Position numbers and translations under genes: made by a program. DNA of 39,826 nt from Sphingomonas guangdongensis (GTDB taxonomy: Bacteria > Pseudomonadota > Alphaproteobacteria > Sphingomonadales > Sphingomonadaceae): the NCBI RefSeq assembly GCF_900199185.1, contig NZ_OBMI01000005.1, positions 1-39,826 on the forward strand. Reading direction: 5' to 3'. Shown one piece after another: positions 22,414 through 31,046 of this stretch. Below the pieces are notes generated by a model, which had not been told where the DNA came from, made no database searches, and saw only the letters and a list, made by a program, of their open reading frames with translations. How positions within the stretch are numbered: position 1 is the stretch's first letter; each line of letters starts with the position of its first letter.

Positions 22414-25400
22414 ATGATCTCCCGCCTTGTCACCTTCTCGGTCGAGCGGCGCTGGCTAGTCCTGCTGCTGACCCTTGTCGCCGCGCTCGCGGGCATCTTC
22501 GCCCTCCAGCGCCTCCCCATCGATGCCGTCCCGGACATCACCAACAACCAGGTGCAGGTAAACGTCCTCGCACCCTCGCTGTCGCCCGACCAGATCGAGC
22601 GGCAGGTCTCGTTCACGATCGAAACCTCGCTCAAGGGTATTCCGGGCCTTGCCTATACCCGGTCGCTCAACCGCAACGGCTTTGCCCAGATCACGGCCGT
22701 CTTTACCGACGCGACCGACATCTACTTCGCCCGCCAACAGGTCGCCGAGCGGATGCGGATGGCCGAGGAACGACTACCGCAGGGCGTCATGCCCGAGATG
22801 GGTCCGATCGCGACCGGTCTCGGCGACATCTTCATGTGGACCGTCGAGTTTCAAGAACTCAACCGCGTGAAGCATCGCGATGGCGAACCCGGCCTCCAGC
22901 GTGACGGCAGCTACATCACCCCCGAGGGCGAACACCTCGTCAGCGAACGCGACAAGGCGACCTACCTCCACACCGTTCAGGAGTGGATCGTGTCGCCGCA
23001 GCTCCGCGGCACCGAAGGCGTCGCCGGCGTGGACTCGCTGGGCGGGTTCGACCGTGAGTATCTGGTCATCCCGGACCTCCAGCGGCTCGCATCGATGCGG
23101 CTGACCGTCCAGGACCTCGCTACCGCGCTCGAGCGCAGCAACACCAGCATCGGCGCAGGCACGGTCGATCGTAACGGCGAAGGCCTGTTCGTCCGCTCGG
23201 ACGCGCGGGTGCGCACTGCGGACGAGCTGTCACGCACCGTCGTCGCGAGCCGCGAGGGCGTGCCGATCGTGCTCAATCAGGTGGCGACCGTGAAGGCTGG
23301 GCAAGGCATCCGCACCGGCTCGGCATCCGAGAACGGTCACGAAGTCGTCGTTGGCACAGCCGTGATGCGCATCGGCGAAAACAGCCGCACCGTCGCGACC
23401 GATGTCGGCGAACGGCTTCAGGCCATCGGCCGATCGCTGCCGACCGATGTCGTGGTCAAGCCGGTGCTCGATCGTACCAAACTCGTGAACTCCACGATCG
23501 CGACGGTTGCCCGCAACCTCGCCGAAGGCGCGGTGCTGGTCATCGTGGTGCTGTTCGTGCTGCTCGGCAATTTCCGGGCGGCGCTGATCGCCGCGATGGT
23601 GATCCCGATCACGATGCTGCTCACCGCCATGGGGATGCTGCGTGCCGGCGTCTCGGCCAATCTGATGAGCCTCGGCGCGCTCGACTTCGGTTTGATCGTC
23701 GATGGTGCGGTCATCATCGTAGAGAACGCGCTGCGCCACCTCGGCACGCGCCAGCACGAAACCGGGGGTGTCCTCCCACTCAAGGAACGCCTCGCCATCG
23801 TGGCGGCGTCCGCCCGCGAGATGATCCGGCCATCGGTCTATGGGCAGGCGATCATCATCCTCGTCTACGCACCGTTGCTCACCTTTAGCGGCGTGGAGGG
23901 CAAGATGTTCGAGCCGATGGCGCTCACCGTCATCATCGCGCTCGTCTTTGCCTTCGTGCTGTCCCTGACCTTCGTTCCGGCGGCCATCGCCGCCTTCCTC
24001 GCCGGCAAGGTCGAGGAGAAGGAAAGCCGGATCGTGGTTTGGCTCAAGCGCCGCTACGAACCCGGCCTCAATGCCGCCATGCGGCGTCCGAGCGTCACCA
24101 TCGGCGGGGCGCTTGCCGGCGTCTTGGTGGCGGCACTCGCTTTCACGACGCTGGGTCAGGAGTTCCTGCCGCAGCTCGATGAGGGCGACATCCTCGTCCA
24201 AGCCTGGCGACCGCCCGGCACGTCGGTCGAGCAGAGCCAGCGTATGCAGTTCGCGGTCGAGAAGACGATCAGTCGTGAGCCCGAAGTGCAATATGCCTTC
24301 TCGCGGACGGGCACGTCCGAGATCGCCAGCGATCCGATGCCGCCCAATGCGACCGACACGTTTGTGATGCTGAAACCTCGCCAAGAATGGCCCGATCCGA
24401 GCCTACCCAAGGAGGAGCTGGTTGAGCGCATCGAGAAAAAGGTCTCGACCATCCCGGGGAACGGTTATGAGATTACCCAGCCGATCCAGATGCGCTTCAA
24501 TGAACTTGTGGCCGGCGTGCGCGGCGATATCGCGGTCAAGGTGTTCGGCGACGACTTTGCCAGCATGAATGCGACCGCAGTCCAGATCGCGGACGTGATG
24601 CGCAAGGTGCCTGGTGCAGCGGATGTCCGGGTGGAGCAGACCGAAGGACTGCCGCTTCTCGACATTCGTCCCAACCGGGACGCGATGGCGCGGGTCGGTG
24701 TTTCTGCCGGCGACGTCCAGGATGTCGTTGCGGCAACCGTAGGTGGCAAGCAGGCTGGCGTGATCTTCGAAGGCGACGCCCGCTTCCCGGTCGTGATCCG
24801 TCTCAGCGAGACGGCACGAGCCGATTTGCAGACCCTTGGGCAGATTCCGGTGCCCACCGCGAGCGGATCGTTCGTGCCGCTCGCCAGCGTTGCGGACATC
24901 GGTCTCGGCGACGGGCCAAACCAGATCAGCCGGGAGAACGGCAAGCGGCGTGTCGTGGTTCAGGCCAATGTGCGTGGCCGGGACGTTGCCGGCGTTGTCG
25001 AGGAGGCGCAGGCCAAGATAGCGCAACAGGTCGCGTTGCCGGCCGGCACCTATCTGACCTGGGGCGGCCAGTTCGAGAACCTAGCCAGCGCCCGGGCACG
25101 CCTGACGATCGTGGTGCCGATATGCTTCGCCGTCATCATGCTGCTGCTTTACGGTGCGCTCGGATCGGTGCGCGACGCGTCCCTGGTCTTCACCGGCGTG
25201 CCGCTGGCGTTGGTCGGCGGTATCCTCGCGCTCGTACTTCGCGGTCTGCCGTTCTCGATCTCTGCCGCAGTCGGGTTCATCGCGCTGTCTGGTGTGGCAG
25301 TGCTCAACGGGCTGGTGATGGTGTCCTCCATCCACGACCTGATGCGGGAAGGGATGGATCGGGCGCGCGCCGCCCGCGAGGGAGCACTGCTCCGATTGCG

Positions 25401-25665
25401 GCCCGTCGCGATGACCGCGCTCGTCGCCAGTCTCGGCTTCGTGCCGATGGCGCTCGGCCACGGGGCGGGCGCCGAGGTCCAGAAGCCGCTCGCCACGGTG
25501 GTGATCGGGGGACTTATCTCAGCGACCCTGCTCACCTTGTTCGTTCTGCCGACGCTATACGCGCGGTTCGGTTCGATGGTCACGGCGTCGCAACACACCG
25601 AAACACACAACAAACAGGAGACGCTTATGGCGCGTGACTACGAGGATCAATCACCCCTGCATTGA
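22414..25665 (+). CDS. czcA: CzcA-type heavy-metal RND efflux pump
   Basis: A protein of 1083 residues and the proton-driven inner-membrane pump of the czcCBA operon. It opens with MISRLVTFSVERRWLVLLL and RLPIDAVPDITNNQVQV, the standard start of heavy-metal RND pumps. The fourth membrane segment reads SLGALDFGLIVDGAVIIVEN, close to the DFGxxxDGAV motif of the Zn/Co/Cd (HME1) class. This argues for divalent Zn, Co or Cd over Cu/Ag, whose class differs here. The family motif GQEFLPQLDEGD is present, as is a repeated membrane half near the C-terminus. I used the ATG at 22414; a start nine codons earlier would overlap czcB. The stop codon lies inside a hairpin. Confidence 0.94.
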   Translation: MISRLVTFSVERRWLVLLLTLVAALAGIFALQRLPIDAVPDITNNQVQVNVLAPSLSPDQIERQVSFTIETSLKGIPGLAYTRSLNRNGFAQITAVFTDATDIYFARQQVAERMRMAEERLPQGVMPEMGPIATGLGDIFMWTVEFQELNRVKHRDGEPGLQRDGSYITPEGEHLVSERDKATYLHTVQEWIVSPQLRGTEGVAGVDSLGGFDREYLVIPDLQRLASMRLTVQDLATALERSNTSIGAGTVDRNGEGLFVRSDARVRTADELSRTVVASREGVPIVLNQVATVKAGQGIRTGSASENGHEVVVGTAVMRIGENSRTVATDVGERLQAIGRSLPTDVVVKPVLDRTKLVNSTIATVARNLAEGAVLVIVVLFVLLGNFRAALIAAMVIPITMLLTAMGMLRAGVSANLMSLGALDFGLIVDGAVIIVENALRHLGTRQHETGGVLPLKERLAIVAASAREMIRPSVYGQAIIILVYAPLLTFSGVEGKMFEPMALTVIIALVFAFVLSLTFVPAAIAAFLAGKVEEKESRIVVWLKRRYEPGLNAAMRRPSVTIGGALAGVLVAALAFTTLGQEFLPQLDEGDILVQAWRPPGTSVEQSQRMQFAVEKTISREPEVQYAFSRTGTSEIASDPMPPNATDTFVMLKPRQEWPDPSLPKEELVERIEKKVSTIPGNGYEITQPIQMRFNELVAGVRGDIAVKVFGDDFASMNATAVQIADVMRKVPGAADVRVEQTEGLPLLDIRPNRDAMARVGVSAGDVQDVVAATVGGKQAGVIFEGDARFPVVIRLSETARADLQTLGQIPVPTASGSFVPLASVADIGLGDGPNQISRENGKRRVVVQANVRGRDVAGVVEEAQAKIAQQVALPAGTYLTWGGQFENLASARARLTIVVPICFAVIMLLLYGALGSVRDASLVFTGVPLALVGGILALVLRGLPFSISAAVGFIALSGVAVLNGLVMVSSIHDLMREGMDRARAAREGALLRLRPVAMTALVASLGFVPMALGHGAGAEVQKPLATVVIGGLISATLLTLFVLPTLYARFGSMVTASQHTETHNKQETLMARDYEDQSPLH

Positions 25666-25676
25666 TGATGCAGGGG
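25654..25676 (+). terminator. Hairpin over the czcA stop codon
   Basis: Perfect 9-base arms CCCCTGCAT and ATGCAGGGG around loop TGATG. The czcA TGA begins in the loop. There is no T-run after it, so it may slow decay or promote factor-dependent termination rather than act as a classic terminator. Confidence 0.5.
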
Positions 25677-25787
25677 TATCCGTCATCCATCAATCCTCAT
25701 CTTAATATCGTTTCTTGGACGCTCGGCTGGATCGGCTGGAAACCGATCCCATGACATGGGGACCGATTACCAACCGGCCCCCATCGA

Positions 25788-25925
25788 TCACTTTTTCTTC
25801 TTGTCCGGGCGCTGGGACAATGCCGACCCCGCGGCCGTTTTTGAATCCTTGCCCGTGCGACCATCGCGCAGGACGTTCGATGCGGCTTTGCCCGCCTTCG
25901 CGCTGGTGTGTTCGTTCTTGGCCAT
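25788..25925 (-). CDS. Small basic protein of 45 residues
   Basis: The frame reads MAKNEHTSAKAGKAASNVLR, continues with DGRTGKDSKTAAGSALSQRP and ends DKKKK. It has a strong ribosome-binding site (GAGGAG eight bases before the ATG on the minus strand). It is rich in Lys, Ala and Ser. The pattern of a conserved AAGSALSQRPDKKK-like end is familiar from short uncharacterised proteins of alphaproteobacteria, often on mobile DNA, but I know of no function. It diverges from the 244-residue gene next to it, with 59 bases between the starts, so they share a promoter region. Confidence 0.75.
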   Translation of the reverse strand: MAKNEHTSAKAGKAASNVLRDGRTGKDSKTAAGSALSQRPDKKKK

Positions 25926-25984
25926 GACCAATACTCCTCACGGGCGCGATGTTTTTCGACACCCTCATTGCATAACGCGAATTT

Positions 25985-26719
25985 ATGGGTATTGTTTCCG
26001 TCATAGCGATGAGGAACGTCAGATTGATCGACATCCGGAAGGCCATCCTTGCAGCCCTAAAAAAGGAACTGCTGCTCGATCTTGAAGATCAGCTTCGCGC
26101 TGCCGCACTGGAAGCGTCCAGGGCAGGCGCGGCTTTGCCGATGAACGCGAAACGGCGTCGTGAAGCTGAGGGGCAAATCCGCTTTCGCCTTCAGGAAGAG
26201 CGCTATGAGGAGGTGGTCCAGCAGCACGGCGGACACCTGCTTCCTGATGGAGTCATGTGGGGCACAGACCTGAAGGTGTTCCAGCCCTTTGCCCGCTTCC
26301 CCGGACCGGAGACGGCTATCATACTCGGGTTCGCCTCAATGCCTGAACCCCGCAAGATTCCACCCAAGAACCAGTCTCGCGCGGCAGGCGTCACACTGAA
26401 CGTCTCGCTGCAAGCCAGTCTGTTCGACGGTGACGATTGCCCGAAGGCGACCGACATTTTCGTGCTGTTCCTCACTGCTCGTGACCGCCGGCAGGCAGGC
26501 ATGATCGAGGAAATCGCGATCGGGGTGATCGGAGCGGACTACAAGGATTTCATCTTCTACGCATCGCTGGACGATTTCATTCAGGGCTACGAGAGCGAGC
26601 CGGCCCGGCCGGGTGGACCGGACGGAACCGATGGTGGTGCCAAGGTGAAACTGCGACCGACCCGCAAGCGATTCATGCCGCCCGAGCAACAGCCCGATAC
26701 CGAGGTGGGCGAAGCATAA
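25985..26719 (+). CDS. Unknown protein paired with an XRE-ImmA/IrrE protease
   Basis: A protein of 244 residues with no domain I can name. The N-terminal third is helical and charged (RKAILAALKKELLLDLEDQL). The middle contains GGHLLPDGVMWGTDLKVFQPFARFPG. A core of strands follows (TDIFVLFLTARDRR, AIGVIGADYKDFIFYASLDDFI), and the C-terminus is a Gly/Pro/Lys-rich tail. There is no signal peptide or membrane segment. The start could also be the ATG at 26009; neither has a clear ribosome-binding site. It lies 83 bases before the metallopeptidase gene on the same strand, suggesting a functional pair in which this protein could be substrate, toxin or partner. Confidence 0.7.
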   Translation: MGIVSVIAMRNVRLIDIRKAILAALKKELLLDLEDQLRAAALEASRAGAALPMNAKRRREAEGQIRFRLQEERYEEVVQQHGGHLLPDGVMWGTDLKVFQPFARFPGPETAIILGFASMPEPRKIPPKNQSRAAGVTLNVSLQASLFDGDDCPKATDIFVLFLTARDRRQAGMIEEIAIGVIGADYKDFIFYASLDDFIQGYESEPARPGGPDGTDGGAKVKLRPTRKRFMPPEQQPDTEVGEA

Positions 26720-26758
26720 CCGGTCAGACTGGCGTTTTTAGTAACAAGTACAGCGTTT

Positions 26759-26785
26759 GCTCCGCATCCTTCTTGGGTGCGGAGC
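26759..26785 (+). promoter_or_regulatory. Hairpin between the unknown gene and the XRE-ImmA gene
   Basis: Arms GCTCCGCA (26759-26766) and TGCGGAGC (26778-26785) with an 11-base loop. No T-run follows. It could attenuate read-through from the upstream gene, act as an operator for the downstream helix-turn-helix protein, or mask its leader. Confidence 0.45.
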
Positions 26786-26802
26786 CATAGGGACTCGAAC
26801 AT

Positions 26803-28035
26803 ATGCGTATCGGCACCCCCGGGTTCATTCCTGCAAGGCTTACCGAAGCACGCGAGGCGCGGCGCATTCCGTCAAAGGCCGCGCTTGCGCGTCGTCTGGG
26901 TATGAGCGCCACCACCACCTCCCGATGGGAAGATGAAACGTCGGGCCAGACTCCCGATAATGCGACACTGATCCGTCTTGCCGGTGAACTGGGTGTACGC
27001 CCCGAATATTTTCTGCGTCCGCCCTTCCACAGCGATCGGCCTACCTTCCTTCGATCGCTGGCGAGCACGCTGGTGCGCGATCTGGATTTCCAGAAGGCGC
27101 AGATGCACTGGTTGCAGGAAATCAGTTTTGTCATCGGGCATTACGTTGATCTGCCCGAGGTGGACATTCCCGACGTGCTTGATGGCGCAAGCTATACCCA
27201 GTTGCGCGACGAGGATATCGAGGAAATCGCGCTTCGGCTTCGGCGTCACTGGCAGCTGGGTGAAGGACCATGCGGCGACGTTGTTGCGATCATGGAACGG
27301 ATCGGCATCGTGGTTGCAGCCATCCCCATGAACACGACCAAGCTTGATGGACTATGCAGCTGGTCCCCGATCGATGGCCGTCCGCATGTCCTGCTGGCGA
27401 CGGACAAGATGTCATTCCCACGGCGTCAGATGGATGCAGCGCATGAACTTGCCCACGCCGTCCTTCATCAGGCCGTGCCGGCAGAGGAGTTTCAGGTCAA
27501 TCTGCGGTCTATAGAGCAGCAGGCATTCCGTCTGGGCAGCGCATTGCTGATGCCTTCGACAACATATCCCAAGGATGTGCGTCATGCGTCGCTGGCGATG
27601 CTCGTCAGCCTGAAAGAGCGGTGGCGGGTTTCGGTCAAGGCCCAGATAAAGCGGCTGTCTGATCTGGAAATTATCCCTGAGGAGTTTTCCCGACAGCTCT
27701 ACAAGCTTTATTCGGCGAAGGGGTGGTCGAAGGGCGAACCGCTCGACCAGCATTGGCCGATACAGCCCCCGCGGGCGCTGCGGGACAGCCTGAACCTGAT
27801 TGTTGAAAACAACGTCCGCAGCAAGGCGGACCTGCTTGCTACCGAATTTACGATCTCCAGCACTGACGTCGAAGAGCTGTGCGGTTTGCCGCCGGGCTGG
27901 TTTGACCGGGATGCTGCGGAGGTGGTTTCGCTCAAGAGGCATCCCGCGGACGGGCCGGGCGTGCACTATGACGATGCCGAAGTGATCGCTTTCCCGGACC
28001 GGCGCCCTCATCCCTGGTCGGGCCGATCATCGTAG
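26803..28035 (+). CDS. XRE-family regulator fused to ImmA/IrrE metallopeptidase
   Basis: A protein of 410 residues. The N-terminal helix-turn-helix covers about residues 12-70 (LTEAREARRIPSKAALARRL, TTTSRWEDETSGQTPDNATL). The central ImmA/IrrE peptidase domain has the zinc motif HELAH (214-218) in DAAHELAHAVLHQ, followed by EQQAFRLGSALLMP, the usual downstream block. The C-terminal 130 residues hold no domain I can name. ImmA of ICEBs1 and IrrE of Deinococcus cleave repressors to release mobile-element or DNA-damage genes. Fusion to a DNA-binding domain suggests it binds its own region and controls a switch. The partner gene upstream is the obvious target. An AGGGA lies ten bases before the ATG. 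Confidence 0.88.
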   Translation: MRIGTPGFIPARLTEAREARRIPSKAALARRLGMSATTTSRWEDETSGQTPDNATLIRLAGELGVRPEYFLRPPFHSDRPTFLRSLASTLVRDLDFQKAQMHWLQEISFVIGHYVDLPEVDIPDVLDGASYTQLRDEDIEEIALRLRRHWQLGEGPCGDVVAIMERIGIVVAAIPMNTTKLDGLCSWSPIDGRPHVLLATDKMSFPRRQMDAAHELAHAVLHQAVPAEEFQVNLRSIEQQAFRLGSALLMPSTTYPKDVRHASLAMLVSLKERWRVSVKAQIKRLSDLEIIPEEFSRQLYKLYSAKGWSKGEPLDQHWPIQPPRALRDSLNLIVENNVRSKADLLATEFTISSTDVEELCGLPPGWFDRDAAEVVSLKRHPADGPGVHYDDAEVIAFPDRRPHPWSGRSS

Positions 28036-28215
28036 CGGTTGGAAACGCTATCCGCCGATCGGCATCAGCCGCACACCTCCCATCACGCTCCAAAAATTCA
28101 GGAGACGCTGATTGGCGATCTCAACGTGGGTCGGGCCTCGCGAAACATGGGTGAAAACTGCTCAACCTCATGCTCGACCCAAAATCTGAAAATTTTCGCT
28201 TCTGCAGGCTTCCTT

Positions 28216-29277
28216 TCAAGGCCGCCCCTGCAGCCCTCCAGGGGCCTGACTGAACACCACCAGCCTCTCCGGCTCGGCTGCGAACCATGCGTAGCTACCC
28301 CATGCCAAGCTATCGACTGTCTTCTTGAATGGCCCAGCGCTGCGATCGAGGAACGCTGTCACGAACGCGACATGCTCGGCAGGAAAACCCGTCTCGGCGA
28401 CCAACGCCTCCAACGCCTCCTTGCGACGTTCGCTGATCGGGCCATCGGTCGCAACCACCTCCACGAACACTAGTAACGGATGCGTTGGCCCGAGGTCGAC
28501 GAGGATCGTGTCGGGCAGGTTTCGGTCTGCCTGGATGGCGAGACCGATCGACCGCGCCAGTTCGTCGTCGCGCGTGACCACCTTGTTACCACTTTCGCTG
28601 AGGAACAGGACGGCAGGATCGGCGAGGAAGGTGGGGGCGAACACCTCGACCACCGCCTTGGTAATCTCCGAACTGGGGCCAGGCTTCATCCGGCGCGTCT
28701 CACCGTTCGGGAAGGTGACCAACACCTGATCGGCGCTAACCCCGGCACCGCGACGAACGATCGCCAGCCGGGCGAGCGCGCCCTTGTTCAACGCCTCGCC
28801 CTGCCACGTCGCGATCTGGGCCTGCAGCGCTTCGCCGGCGAGGTCCGGGTCGAACAACGCGGCGAAACCCGCTTTCAGCGCATAGCGCGGCTTGCTCGAC
28901 GTGGTGGCAAGGTCGGTGCGCTCGGTCACCGCGCCGATTGCCACCAGCCCCTCGCGCAACGTCTCGTCACGGATCGGCTCACGGGTATTGTCCTGATACC
29001 AGCGTCGCCCCTCGACCTGGCTCCCGGTGCGCAGCACGCCAGTCGCATAGCCAGTCCGGTACGCATCGTCGGTCCGCGCCGCCTGTTCATCGGTCATGCG
29101 ATAGACGTGCTTGGGACCGAGATACGTCCCGCTGCCCTCAACCGCGTCGATATAGAGGGCGACGAACACCGTGCTCGCCGCCAGCATCCGGGTCAGATAG
29201 GCGCGATTGGGCGCCCCATCGGGGAAGATCTCCTGTAGCCGGGCATGAACCTCCTCACGGGTCAGCAGCGGCATCAT
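28216..29277 (-). CDS. BsuBI/PstI-family type II restriction endonuclease
   Basis: A protein of 353 residues. The catalytic region near the C-terminus reads DTILVDLGPTHPLLVFVEVV then ATDGPISERRKEAL. It contains the acidic residues (about D256 and E273) of a PD-(D/E)XK-type core as in BsuBI and PstI, which cut CTGCAG. The N-terminal half is helical (LLTREEVHARLQEIFP). It should cleave unmethylated DNA. The start overlaps the stop of the methyltransferase gene (ATGA), so endonuclease is made only when the methylase message is translated, a common protective order. Recognition of CTGCAG is inferred from the family and not proven here. Confidence 0.85.
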   Translation of the reverse strand: MMPLLTREEVHARLQEIFPDGAPNRAYLTRMLAASTVFVALYIDAVEGSGTYLGPKHVYRMTDEQAARTDDAYRTGYATGVLRTGSQVEGRRWYQDNTREPIRDETLREGLVAIGAVTERTDLATTSSKPRYALKAGFAALFDPDLAGEALQAQIATWQGEALNKGALARLAIVRRGAGVSADQVLVTFPNGETRRMKPGPSSEITKAVVEVFAPTFLADPAVLFLSESGNKVVTRDDELARSIGLAIQADRNLPDTILVDLGPTHPLLVFVEVVATDGPISERRKEALEALVAETGFPAEHVAFVTAFLDRSAGPFKKTVDSLAWGSYAWFAAEPERLVVFSQAPGGLQGRP

Positions 29278-31046
29278 GGTGCAACTTGCCCATAGAGGCG
29301 CGCCAGTTCATCCTCGATGGCGGCACCGCGGCGGACCAGCGCCTCCACCTTTTTCATCGCGGCAGGTGCGGGCAGGGGCAGCGCCTCCATCTCGAACGCC
29401 GATACCGCGACGCTACCGTTGATGCAGCGGAAGAGCTGGTCGACGATCGCGCTGTTCAGCACCGCCGCGACCGTCGCTGGCGATACCGCCGGTCGCGCAC
29501 ATGGCCTGACCATGTTCAGGTGGTTCTCGACCACCACGCCGCCATGTTGCGCGATGAAGTCCGCTGGCAGCTCGGCCGCAATCAGGCGACGCGCCTGCTC
29601 CTTCGCGGTGGTGCGCTGGACGAGGACGCACGCTTCCTCGACCAGCAGCCAGGCATCACCGCGCTCGATCTTGAAATAGGGCGCATGGTTGCGCTTCTCG
29701 GCTCGGAACGCGAAGTGCCCATTCGCCGACACGGCTTCAGCCCATATCAGCGGATGTGCCCCGCGCGCGGGGCGGAGCCGCATCTGGTCCTTGTAGCGAT
29801 TCCACACCAGTGGCCCCGTCGAGACGCGATAACCCCAGTCGGCAAGCCGCGCCGGCATCGTCTCGGCTTTGGCGATCAGGGCGCTGTGCCGCGGCTCGCG
29901 CGGCGCGAGCCACGGTTGCGAGGCGGGGGAGGGCAGGCCGATCGTACCGTTGCGGATGACGCGGGCCTCGCGCTCGTTCGCGACCTCGACATAATGGACT
30001 TGAGCGCGGCCGGGCTTGGCTCCACGCTTGTAGGCCGCCAGCAACGTCTCCTGCAGCACGTCTTCGAACACACCGCGACGGGCATGGACGAAATCGATCG
30101 CGACAGGCGGCGCGTCCTTGGCGATCAGCTCGCGGAGCGCGGAATAGTAATGACCCGACAGGAAGCTGGTCGGCGTCAGATAGGCGATCGTCCCGCCCTT
30201 CTTCGTCCAGCGCACGGCGATGTCCGTGAATACACCATAGAGATTGGCGTGACCGTAAAGGCCGCGTGCGAACCGCTGACGCTGCTCAGGGGTGAGGGTG
30301 ATGCGCCCATATGGGGGATTGCCGATCACCAGGTCGAAGCGAGCGCTGGGCACCTCCTCCAGCGTGTCGGCGACGCGCACAACGATTGGGGCTACACGGC
30401 CCGCGGCGGCAGCGACGTCCGCCAGCAGCAGTTCAATCGCATTCTGCCCAAAGCCCGCGGCATATGGGTCCAGCTCCAGCCCGGTCAGGCGGGTGCCGAT
30501 CTGCCGCAGTACGATCGCCGGCTCGGCCGTGGGAAGCGCAGCGATCATTCGTTCGGCTGCAGGCAACAGGAACGCACCTCCGCCGCTCGCCGGATCGAGC
30601 ACGCGCGCACGGGTCCAGTCGATCCCTTGTTCCTCGGCCATATCGAGCAACCGGTTCGCCAGTGCCGGCGGAGTGTAAAATGCTCCCATTGCCCCGCGCT
30701 CCCGTGCCGCGAGCAGGGTCGTGTAGAGGCCGGTCAGGAAATAAATCGCCTCGGCGATCGGCAACGGCGCGGCTTCACGCCCGACCACTGCAGCCAGCTC
30801 AGCGACCGCGCGATCGAGCCGGCCATAGGGCGCGGCGAACGGTGGACTAAGGATCGCATGGGGTCGGGCTTCGACGCGATAGGTGTCGATCGCAGCGCGC
30901 GTGAACAGCGCTGCCATGTCCCGGCGTCGTGGTTCGGGCAGCGTCTCCGCCCAGGCCCGCGCGAGCAGGCGGGCGCGGGCAAGTTCGTTGCGTTGCGCAT
31001 CGAGGTCTGCTGGCAGATCGCGGAGTAGGGCAGGGGCAAGGCTCAT
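29274..31046 (-). CDS. N6-adenine DNA methyltransferase of the BsuBI/PstI-type system
   Basis: A protein of 590 residues. The S-adenosylmethionine motif is VLDPASGGGAFLLP (about 149-162) and the catalytic motif is NPPYG (243-247), preceded by the AFYTPPALANRLLD block common to class N6 methylases of the Eco57I and type II gamma groups. The C-terminal half is probably the target-recognition region. It should methylate the adenine of the same site that the neighbouring endonuclease cuts. The ATG overlaps the resolvase stop and its stop overlaps the endonuclease start, so the three genes form a translationally coupled chain. Confidence 0.9.
   Translation of the reverse strand: MSLAPALLRDLPADLDAQRNELARARLLARAWAETLPEPRRRDMAALFTRAAIDTYRVEARPHAILSPPFAAPYGRLDRAVAELAAVVGREAAPLPIAEAIYFLTGLYTTLLAARERGAMGAFYTPPALANRLLDMAEEQGIDWTRARVLDPASGGGAFLLPAAERMIAALPTAEPAIVLRQIGTRLTGLELDPYAAGFGQNAIELLLADVAAAAGRVAPIVVRVADTLEEVPSARFDLVIGNPPYGRITLTPEQRQRFARGLYGHANLYGVFTDIAVRWTKKGGTIAYLTPTSFLSGHYYSALRELIAKDAPPVAIDFVHARRGVFEDVLQETLLAAYKRGAKPGRAQVHYVEVANEREARVIRNGTIGLPSPASQPWLAPREPRHSALIAKAETMPARLADWGYRVSTGPLVWNRYKDQMRLRPARGAHPLIWAEAVSANGHFAFRAEKRNHAPYFKIERGDAWLLVEEACVLVQRTTAKEQARRLIAAELPADFIAQHGGVVVENHLNMVRPCARPAVSPATVAAVLNSAIVDQLFRCINGSVAVSAFEMEALPLPAPAAMKKVEALVRRGAAIEDELARLYGQVAP

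Noticed and set aside
25702..26046. Minus-strand frame of 114 residues near the 45-residue gene
   Set aside because: It is in another frame from the 45-residue gene, which has the strong ribosome-binding site, and it overlaps the start of the gene at 25985.
28128..28180. Imperfect 9-base inverted repeat between the ImmA gene and the endonuclease gene
   Set aside because: The arms (28128-28136 and 28172-28180) are 35 bases apart with a mismatch and no T-run, so neither terminator nor operator is supported.
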